64,000 bases of DNA. It comes from Gentiana macrophylla. Taxonomy: Eukaryota; Streptophyta; Magnoliopsida; Gentianales; Gentianaceae. How positions within the stretch are numbered: the stretch's first letter is position 1; every line of letters begins with the position of its first letter. A program made the position numbers and the translations under genes. The DNA lies in assembly GCA_026214975.1 (NCBI GenBank), contig CM047805.1, positions 193,201,620-193,265,619 on the forward strand, given 5' to 3'. Positions 56,061 through 64,000 of the stretch are shown here, piece after piece. Below the pieces are notes generated by a model that had not been told where the DNA came from, did not search any database, and saw nothing but the letters and a program-made list of their open reading frames with translations.

Positions 56061-57320
56061 CTATGTGTGTAACTTGTACATTGTTGCCATTAGGCAATCC
56101 ATTCTGATTTTTAACACAAGTTTATGATTATTTAATTGTACCACAGGATACACAATGTGATCTGTGGTATCAGAGTTGAAAATCCATTGAATAATTTTTA
56201 CCACACAAATGTCACATGATCCTTGAACTGGTGAGAAGTGTTGGTTCACAATGTTAATCGCATGTCCACAAGACTCGCAATCCAATAGTGCCATCAGCTT
56301 CTCTAATTGTTGTGCAGTGAGACTTTGAAAACTTGATCTAGCTGACCCAAGTGCCTAATCCTCTTCATCGGTATACCGATTTGCACCTGCTTGATCTACC
56401 ATATTAGCTCTCTTAGACTTGAAACCAAGAGGATAGTCATGCTTCTTATAACAATTATGTTCAGTATGTTCATTGAAACCGCAAAAGTTGCATTGAACTT
56501 TCTTAATATTCTTGGCCTTAGATCAATGTGCATGAATATTTTTAGATTGTTCTGCTCTGCTGAACTGACTGGATCTAGCCTCATTCTAATCACCTTTGTC
56601 ATTTCTGACCTTTTGAGCCATCAAGATAGCAGAATCCTGATTTCTTTCTTTATTAGCCACGTACGTCTTCTGCCTTTCAAACTTAATTGTCGCATCTTGT
56701 ATTTCAAGGAAATGCACTATTAATATGGTTTGAGACACAATTGGCTCAAATTCATCCCTCAATCCTTTCAAGAATTTCATCACATTTTAAGTTTCCATGT
56801 GATCCAGCAGAGTTTTTATGGCATCACACTGGAATTGAGGTTCACACTTACAACATGGAATTGGCGTGATAGTCTTGATTTAAAGGACCATCAGCTTTGT
56901 GAAATATTGATTCACTGAATCTTTTCCTTGTTCCAGTAAAAAAATCTCCTGAAGAATGTCTGACAATCTGAAGGCATCGACACTTGCAACTATTTGTGCA
57001 AGATTCTTCCACACAACTTCAGCACTCTTAAAATACATCAAACTTTGAGAAATCGTATTCTCAACTGAGTTCTAGATTCATGTTCTGACCATTGTGTCAC
57101 ATTGCCTCCAAACCTGGAATTCTGTTGAACTTACTTTTGGTTTTTTGATTGAACCGTCAACAAAACCAAACTTGTTCTTTGTAATCAATATCATCTCCAT
57201 GGACATCTTTCATTGATGATAATTGTTGTCATTCATCAATGGCTGAACCAATAATAATGAAGGATTCTCGTTGGGATGAACGTGAAGAGAGACTCGATCT
57301 CTCTGCATCTTAGTTGCCAT
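56061..57320 (-). pseudogene. Ty1/copia gag and start of protease, decayed
   Basis: The minus-strand reading starts MATKMQRDRVSLHVHPNENP (57320) and LLVQPLMNDNNYH, the copia gag start, followed by ITKNKFGFVDGSIKK. 56783-56586 gives MMKFLKGLRDEFEPIVSQTI (gag 'FL.GL...Y......IL...P'). 56480-56440 gives CNFCGFNEHTEHNC, an intact CCHC zinc knuckle. 56294-56061 gives QWIFNSDTTDHI, the protease active site. The usual D-S-G reads N-S-D here, so the catalytic aspartate is lost. Frames are broken by several stops, and the rest of pol is absent. Confidence 0.85.
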
Positions 57321-57520
57321 GGCTATCAAGAACAATGTCTAATCACACAAATTTACGTAAAATAAAGGAAAAATGATCAAGAGCTGGATTCTAACTCTAG
57401 AACAAAGAAGAAAATCACAGAAAACTTTCAAAGATCTATGATTACAATAGGAATCTTGAAGAAAACTCTCAAGTTTCTTCTACTGAACATATGAGTTAGC
57501 ACAATCTGAGCACAAAACAC

Positions 57521-57530
57521 TATGATACCA
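57521..57530 (-). other. Primer binding site of the copia remnant
   Basis: On the minus strand tggtatcata, close to the TGGTATCAGA site complementary to initiator methionine tRNA that copia elements use. It lies about 200 bp upstream of the gag start. The LTR that should follow on the right is cut by the minisatellite element at about 57570. Confidence 0.7.
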
Positions 57531-57559
57531 CTACTTGTCTTCAATAGTTTTGATGATAT

Positions 57560-57910
57560 ACACGATATCATTACCCTACCCTACTTTACCACACCTATCA
57601 TAGCCTACCCACGCTACTTTACCACACCACCCACTTAACTTCCCCTACCCCACCTCACCACCAATTCAACCTTACTTTACTCTTACCACCACTCATGTGT
57701 TTTGTTGATTTTCATTCAACTCCATCTGATTTAGGTGTAATGAAAATAGTATTCTTCCTTTCAAAAAATAAAATAAAAATAGTATTCTCATTCTATTGAA
57801 ATAAAATTTATTACATTTCATTACATTATAATCATATACAAATATTAAAATTAAATGAAAAATCATTATATTCAATTTTATTCTCGTATAACTAACATGC
57901 CATAATTTAT
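57560..57910 (-). mobile_element. TIR element with GGTAGGG-type minisatellite, copy 2 (truncated, inverted)
   Basis: The reverse complement matches the left flank of copy 1 (40120-40290) block by block ('tgatttttcattt', 'tttgt.tatgattata', 'aatgaaatg.aat', 'aaatttta'), then 'gaaaatc.acaaaac', then about 130 bp of the G-rich array (57570-57700, C-rich on this strand). The other end is missing. Confidence 0.7.
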
Positions 57911-58351
57911 CAATCATCATAGATCTTGCATTATCTCAATGATCTACCGACGTATATGGCCTTAGATCATGATAATAATACAACATATTATATTTATTAT
58001 GAGATTTGTACTTTATCTATATCTATTGAAGTAGAGAGTGGGAGGTAGAGCGAAGCCACATATTTAATAGATTTTTTGTCAGTAGCTATAGGAGTACAGC
58101 AATGGCCGAAAAGTGGGACTATGAAAAGGAGTTTCCTTTCTTTCCTTTCCTTTTGCGACTCAAAACCCATTTACTTTTTATAGGGAGCCCCATTCAATGA
58201 GATCTGTTTCTTCTTTTCGTTTCTCTTAACTAATGGTTTCTCCATTATAGTGTAGTTTGGGACCTTTGGGTTGGTGCCATTTGAGCTTCGAAATAAGCTC
58301 TGTTTTCTTCTTTCTTTTGAACTGGGATTTTGGTTTTCTGCTATTTGGAAC
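57911..58351 (+). promoter_or_regulatory. Upstream region and 5' UTR of the neprosin-type gene
   Basis: It contains a pyrimidine-rich leader (58130-58320: 'tttcctttctttcctttcc'). The coding frame is open upstream of the first ATG at 58352 but no in-frame ATG lies there. A TATA-like 'ttatatttatta' at 57988 is rather far upstream. No clear core promoter is fixed. Confidence 0.35.
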
Positions 58352-60742
58352 ATGGGTGCTGTGCAGTTTAGCAATGGGTGTCAACAGAAGAATGTTGGGT
58401 TGAGCTTGAGGATGGCTTTTTTGCTAATGTACTTGTGGGTTGGTGGTGAGCTGATTCAGCTATCTTGCGGCACTGGATTTTCTGCTTCAAGACAAAAACT
58501 TGAAGTTCATAAGCATTTGAAAAGGCTAAACAAACCTCCTGTTAAAACCATTCAGGTTTCTTCTTTTACTTTCTTTTTTCTTCTTTTAAGATTCATGTTT
58601 AGAAAAATGTGTTTGTTTTTGAAAATTTACTTTCTGCTAACGGTTATTAAGAGCTTTTTGCTGTTTGAGTTAGTAGACACTGCCTCTGCTGGCAAAATTC
58701 AAAATTGTTCAGTGTATTTGTTGCTTTTTTACATTTCCCTTTGATTTTCTGAACTTCAAGTATCAGATTTCTCAATAATATCAAGAAGGTGATTTATTCA
58801 TGCTGTGAATTTAGTCTCCTGTAGGGGTATTTTCGGAAAACAAAGTTGCAATGGATGAGTCTATATGTTAATATAAAATGACACTTGAGTTCAATCTTCT
58901 TTCTTGATTACTTACCTTTTGGTTTCACAATGATTTTTTCCTTCCCTTATCCCCTTTTTTTGGTGCTTTAGTCCATTATTATCTTGTTTTTTCTAGTAAT
59001 TGTGTAGTTTATCAATATCACTTTAATGCTGAAGAATCCTATGCCTTTTTGTTGAATAAAGATTCTTGTACAAAGCTTTTATTATCATGTTTAATGCTTT
59101 TGCTGCCAAACAGAGTCCTGATGGAGACACCATTGACTGTGTTCATATCTCTCATCAGCCAGCTCTTGATCATCCTTTTCTCAAAGACCACAAAATTCAG
59201 GTAAATTTTATCTGTCATGAATTTATTTTCCCAGTTATAAGACACTGCAACTTCTCTTTCAAACTTAAATTAAACTTTACTTTTCTGACTGTCAGATGAG
59301 GCCAAGCTACCATCCTGAAGGGCTTTATGATGAGAGCAAGATGTCTGCAGGTGGACCAAAGGAGAGAACAAATTCAATTAGCCAGCTTTGGCACATGAAT
59401 GGCAAGTGTCCAGAGGATACCGTGCCCATTAGGAGAACGAAGAAAGAAGACGTCTTGAGAGCTAGCTCGGTGAAAAGATTCGGTAAAAAGAAGCATAAGA
59501 GCATGCCTAAGCCTCAGTCTGCAGATCCTGACCTCATTAATCAAAGCGGGCATCAGGTTGAATGACTTGGCCACCATTTTCTTCCACTTATTTGACTGTT
59601 CTTTATCTTTCTTGAGGGAATAATGTTAACTCTGTATTTTGTTTTGGATTCCTTAACTTTTGGTGACCAGCATGCTATTGCATTTGTACAAGGAGACAAA
59701 TACTATGGAGCTAAAGCAACTGTTAATGTCTGGGAACCTAAAATCCAGCAAACAAATGAGTTCAGCTTGTCTCAGCTATGGGTACTAGGTGGCTCCTTTG
59801 GTGAGGACCTTAACAGTATTGAAGCTGGTTGGCAGGTACTTCCTAGCAAAACTATCCGGCTCTACATACGATACAGTGATTATATTTTTTGTAACGTAAC
59901 TGTATAATTTGTTTACTTACCGAGTCTTCTGAATCATGCATCGTTAACAGGTGAGCCCTGACCTTTACGGGGACAACAACACGAGACTTTTCACGTACTG
60001 GACAGTAAGTTTGAAACATCCTTTTTCGTGCTTTCACTGAGTATAAATAAATTATGTTCTATCTGAATCAGTTGTGGAAATAAGTATTTTTTGGCTCATT
60101 CTTGAAATGTGCAGAGTGATGCATATCAGGCCACTGGTTGCTACAACTTACTCTGCTCAGGCTTCATTCAAATCAACAGTGAAATTGCAATGGGTGCAAG
60201 TATCTCTCCTGTGTCTGGTTATCGAAATTCCCAATATGATATTAGCATTCTTATCTGGAAGGTAAAATGAGGACGAAAAGTACTTACTTGTGTTCAGATA
60301 TCAAGAATCTTAGCACTTTGGTGAATGCTTGTGGATCTGTAATATAATATATGCGGTGTTGCAGGATCCAAAGGAGGGGAACTGGTGGATGCAATTCGGA
60401 AGTGACTACGTGTTGGGATATTGGCCATCTTTTCTATTCTCATACCTTGCAGACAGCGCGTCAATGATTGAATGGGGAGGTGAGGTGGTGAACTCAGAGC
60501 CAGACGGGCAGCACACTTCAACACAAATGGGAAGTGGTCGTTTTCCAGAAGAAGGATTCGGGAAAGCCAGCTATTTCAGGAACATCCAAGTAGTTGATAG
60601 CTCAAATAATCTAAAGGCTCCAAAAAGTTTTGGTACCTTTACTGAACAGTCCAACTGCTATGATGTGCAGACAGGGAGTAATGAGGATTGGGGTCATTAC
60701 TTTTATTATGGAGGCCCTGGTAAAAACCCCAATTGCCCTTGA
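58352..60742 (+). CDS. Neprosin-family (DUF239) protein, secreted glutamic-peptidase type, seven exons
   Basis: Exons by GT-AG borders: 58352-58555, 59114-59200, 59296-59556, 59671-59835, 59951-60004, 60115-60261 and 60365-60742. All introns are phase 0. The product is 431 residues, the usual length for the family. Residues ~15-40 ([20 protein letters not shown]) form a signal peptide; translation could also start at M21. Residues ~45-130 are the activation-peptide domain ([34 protein letters not shown]), and ~180-431 are the neprosin domain. The two glutamates of the catalytic pair are in IEAGWQ (about E235) and EWGGEV (about E346), and both are present. Conserved [22 protein letters not shown] and the C-terminal YYGGPG are also present. 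The family includes prolyl endopeptidases such as pitcher-plant neprosin; whether this member cleaves after proline is inference. Confidence 0.93.
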
Positions 60743-61708
60743 TATTTCAAACTTCTGGTGTGTATCAGTATATGTAAAAATATCATTCTGGTCTTGTTTT
60801 TTTTACCTATGTCTCCTCTGTATACAATTTTTCCTTCCATTAGTCTCTTTACTTCCAGTAGGTGAATTGCTTTACTGGTTTGCTGGGAAATTTTTGAATC
60901 AGCATGTGTTTGTTCAAGGTGTTTCAAAACCTCTAAGAAACCTTCTGTTATGCATTCTTTGACCAACTTGTTTGAGCTGAGCTGAAAATTTCAAAGAAAA
61001 TGATGCGAGAATGCTTAAACCATTGTCTCCAATGTATATCAGTTCAAAGATGAAATCAAAGAGTAACATTGAAGAATTTTCATAACTGATGGCAAATCGA
61101 GTTTTTACATAGAGAGATAAGCAGAAGCCACTGATTAAGCGAATACATAAAAAAATATTACATCAAACTATGAACATTAATCTACTGAATACTCTTTGGT
61201 CTAAAAACTCTGATACATTCCCCCTTTTCAGTTGGTGTAACCCCATTCTTCGCTTGTGGGAAGAATCACTTACTCGGTTACTCCTTGCCAAATGGAGAAC
61301 ACCCCTGCTGAAAATCCAGTCACTTCCAGCTTACCAACCACATTCCAGAACTTGATCCCAATACAAAGATCTCTATACAGAGTTTTCAGCACTAGAATTC
61401 ATGCCCTATAGGGCAAGTTAGTACCAGGTGATCAAATCAATAACATAATCTGATAAATTGATTGGCACATGATCACATCTAACAAGAATGCACCTTGTCA
61501 TTGTATAATGCTAAGGAAATGTTGATACAGGACACTTGCACAATGCTTCAACCAACACAGAAACATAAAGTCTATTAGCATAACAGGAAATAGATTTTCC
61601 TGATTCTTAAATTATAGCAAGTGTCCATATCAAGAAGGCAGTAGACGGAAATGTTATGAAATAACCATCCAAAGAGAATGCCTACCACCTCAGGGTAGTG
61701 AATGCCAG
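60743..61708. other. Convergent 3' UTR region
   Basis: It lies between the stop of the neprosin-type gene and the stop of the minus-strand gene. No further gene is seen. Polyadenylation signals cannot be fixed. Confidence 0.5.
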
Positions 61709-62787
61709 CTACCTCACTACATCAAGCATTCTCACATCATGTTTCCTGCGACGACCCCTATGATGAGCTTTTTGCAGCGTGTTCTCCCCTGACCTCTCCA
61801 TGTTTGGAACTGCATCTACTGCAAGAAAGGCCCAAATTAAATGCTATAGAAAATCAATATAATCTTACTTATGCTGCTGGTCACTTGCAAAAGGTTATAA
61901 TTGGGACCTTGGTTTCATAACAAAGCATTGTACCATTACCAGATACAATGAAACTAAGCCATAGGCTAGAATAGAAACAATTCAAAGAAGAAATGTTGTA
62001 ATAATTTAGCAACTAAATTGTAACAGAAGTTAAACAGTGAATGATTACTTGGAAATACTTGCAGAAGCAAACAAAATGGGATACCTCCGAATTCGTCTTC
62101 CCAAAATAGAAGGCTTGAATTGTCTTCCTCCTCATCAATCTCATCCCCATAGCCATACTCCACATCGCCTCTATATCCCGGTTCACTGCCATATCCTGAT
62201 TCATTCCCCAATCCATCAAGATTCCCAGCCTGCCCCACAACCCCAGAACCCGTATTATCCTTCTCCCCACTACCACTATCTCTGTCTACCTTTCTAGCAT
62301 TATTCTTTCCAGCTTCGCTCACGTCAGAAGACCAATTGGCGTCCCCATTCACAAAAAGCTCCCCGCTTGAATCCGTCGCAGCTGCAACAGGGAAATCCGA
62401 ACAAGTGCCATAAGCTGCAGAAGCCCCAACAGAGCAACACCGCTGGCGATTCGTCCCGCTTCGATCACTGCTCCTCCCAGAAATCGATCTTGATCCACGG
62501 CGGCGTCTCTTTTTCGCAAACAAGCAGCGCTTGCCAACAGAAGACAAGGAACGATCGTCGTCAAACAAACTAAGCCTGGAAATGTCAAGGGCAGGCTCAA
62601 TGGAATATGAACTGGATCGATCGGCACAACAAGGTCTCTTGGTGCGGAAAGAATTGACAGTTGAATAGAGACTAGAAGCAGCGGAGTCGAGGTTTTGGGT
62701 GGGTTGAAACTGAAAGGGCCTCCATGTGTGGAGCTGCAATGTGCAAGATTCAATGGCATGCCGCGTATTGCGGGTTCTGTGAGACAT
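61709..62787 (-). CDS. Unknown plant protein, two exons, 270 residues
   Basis: Exon 1 is 62787-62085 and exon 2 is 61818-61709. The intron has GT/AG borders (GGAG|gtatcc and ttgcag|TAGATG) and splits a valine codon (G|TA). I do not recognise a named family. The N-terminus MSHRTRNTRHAIESCTLQLH, continuing TWRPFQF, looks conserved in style. Residues ~35-115 are rich in Ser and Arg with a strongly basic AKKRRRRGSR (about 91-100), a possible nuclear signal. Residues ~190-234 are Gly/Tyr/acidic (GYGSEPGYRG, EIDEEEDNSS, WEDEFGG). Exon 2 ends basic (RGRRRKHDVRMLDVVR). No signal peptide is seen from this start. An in-frame ATG at 62952 would add 55 residues of weak composition, so 62787 is preferred. 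It is convergent with the neprosin-type gene. Confidence 0.75.
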
Positions 62788-63018
62788 TTTGGAAAGAGAG
62801 ATCAAGAAGTGAATTGTATTAGTAGGGTTTAGCCCCCCTTTTTTGACCTGAGAATCGTCGGAGACGGAGGAGATGCTTCTTTTTCCGACGATTATACAAT
62901 TGCTTTGGATGAATGATTTATGATGTGAATTAGACCGGCATACCACGCTCATGTTTCCAGTTTTTTTTTTTTTCTTTTTTCTTTTGTTTCTTTTTATGGG
63001 GACGGCACGGCATACCAT
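62788..63018 (-). promoter_or_regulatory. 5' leader of the minus-strand gene
   Basis: The reading frame stays open to 63018 on the minus strand, with a run of lysine codons (a 'ttttttttttttctttttt' stretch on the plus strand) typical of a leader, not of protein. No TATA box is fixed. Confidence 0.35.
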
Positions 63019-63118
63019 ATTCTACTGTTCCACCTTGGAAATACGAGACATTGGTAAATCATACCATTGTAACGTCTGATATTTTTTTACGTCAATTATT
63101 TTTTGATATTTTTCTTCA

Positions 63119-63260
63119 GGTTTCCCGTCTAAATTTGGATGATTTCGTCCAAATAAAGTCAACCCGTCCAAATTTGGATTTCTTTTCGTCAAAATCCATT
63201 CACTGACCAAAATGGACGAATTCCGTCTAAATTTAGACGGAATCAAATTTGGACGGAATG
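63119..63260. repeat. Cluster of palindromic CGTCCAAATTTGGACG-type motifs
   Basis: Variants of the motif recur: gtctaaatttgga, gtccaaataaag, gtccaaatttgga, gtctaaatttagac and caaatttggacgga, within about 140 bp. 63220-63243 is a perfect 24-nt palindrome centred on ccgtctaaatttagacgg. Such subterminal palindrome clusters are seen in DNA transposons, but no end or duplication was found here. Confidence 0.8.
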
Positions 63261-63830
63261 TCTAATACATCCATTGACTATAATAAATACAATAATTGTA
63301 GAGTAAATAAAAGTGGTTGGATTTATATAAATTAAAGGTAAGATAAGGAAAATGTTCATTAATGCTCTATTGGTATTGTGAATGATTTATATTATGGGAC
63401 CAAAGTAAAAAAATTAGAATGATTTATATTTTGGACCAGAGGTACTATATTAATTGATATTTAGTATAATGAAAAAATAATAAATTATCATTACACTAGA
63501 TGATTATGTCATTCTCATGTTTTTTTTTTTTCCTTTTGTTTTAGTGGATTTGTTTATTATGAGGGGATAGTGGATTTGTTTGATATCAAAAAGTTTAAGT
63601 GTGTTACTTTTAATTATTTTGTTTGACAATAGAATTGAAACTGTCAGATGAGACAGGAGTAATTTCGTCATTTCAGGTGTCTTTTGTCCTGTTTCATCAT
63701 TTTTCAATCCGCTTGTCATTTTTGACAATTTCTTCTCCACTTTTGTTCTTTATAACCATAATCCTTATTTTTTTTTAGAATACTTACTTTAAACAAATTC
63801 TATATTTTATAATGTTAAATACTACTACCT
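63261..63830. other. AT-rich spacer without recognisable features
   Basis: Only short frames and homopolymer runs are present. Confidence 0.5.
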
Positions 63831-63834
63831 CCGT

Positions 63835-64000
63835 CTTAAGTCCATTTAACTTTTTGGTCTTGTCTCATAATGTAAATCCAATTAGATATCAAAAAAGTAT
63901 TTATTATATTTTTTTTTATCCCTCATTTATTATATACACCCACTTTTTACTACTTTCTATTAATAACGGTCGAAGGTCATTTTAGATTTTTTTTCATCAA
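63835..64000. mobile_element. Left end of a Stowaway/Mariner-like MITE, cut by the window edge
   Basis: After TA the sequence reads ctacctccgtcttaagtcca, with 'ctcataatgtaaatcca' further in. This resembles the ends of the MITE at 46182-46442 ('ctaccttcatcttaaaatgt'). The other end lies outside the window. Confidence 0.65.

Noticed and set aside
53760..57530. Pairing the 53.8-55.6 kb LTR with the copia gag at 56.1-57.3 kb as one element
   Set aside because: The sequence beside the copia primer site at 57531 does not match the end of that LTR, so they appear to be different elements.
58271..58351. Upstream extension of the neprosin-type protein
   Set aside because: The frame is open but the first codon is TTG. 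The first ATG is at 58352, and the family needs no longer N-terminus.

Overview
This window is nuclear DNA of a flowering plant, most likely a eudicot. It is AT-rich and dominated by plant LTR retrotransposons, MITEs and minisatellites. The few genes are plant families: a neprosin-type peptidase with seven GT-AG exons, a trichome-birefringence-like (TBL/PMR5) sequence, an Integrator subunit 3 sequence and a PQT3/DWNN-type ubiquitin ligase fragment. I cannot name the species.

Layout. 1-18.1 kb is a nest of Ty3/gypsy elements of Athila type. The minus-strand 5' LTR of one element (263-2533, body running off the left edge) abuts the 3' non-coding part of a second minus-strand Athila-like element (about 2.5-18.1 kb). 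The pol gene of that second element is split by a non-autonomous plus-strand LTR element (3817-11385) with two 1.8 kb LTRs and no coding interior. 18.5-20.3 kb is the decayed N-terminal part of a Helitron Rep/helicase. 20.3-27 kb is mostly non-coding but holds a spliced, same-strand fragment of a PQT3-like E3 ligase gene. 28.07-29.35 kb is a tandem array of about five 265-bp units. 29.6-30.6 kb is an intact single-exon gene of unknown function behind a double G-box. 31.0-32.4 kb is an intronless, frameshifted TBL pseudogene. 34.4-37.2 kb holds chromovirus and copia remnants. 37,248-39,862 is a complete 2.6 kb non-autonomous LTR element with a 5-bp target-site duplication. 40.1-41.1 kb is a terminal-inverted-repeat element carrying a GGTAGGG-type minisatellite. 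41.5-43.5 kb is an INTS3 pseudogene. 46-49 kb holds several MITEs. 49.5-51.4 kb is a chromovirus 3' end with its LTR. 51.6-53.0 kb duplicates the flank of the TBL pseudogene. 53.8-57.5 kb holds a long LTR and a copia gag fragment. 57.6-57.9 kb is a second, inverted copy of the minisatellite element. 58.3-62.8 kb contains the two convincing spliced genes, which are convergent: the neprosin-family gene (+) and a two-exon gene of unknown function (-).

Only the neprosin-type gene, the 270-residue minus-strand gene and, with less certainty, the 317-residue ORF look like working protein genes. The rest records transposition, nested insertion, retrocopying and gene-fragment capture. No tRNA, rRNA or CRISPR was seen. 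The least ordinary items are the 2.6 kb element whose internal array repeats an LTR motif, the minisatellite-carrying TIR family, the Helitron/PQT3 block, the unknown 317-residue gene and the shared 3' flanks of two unrelated loci.
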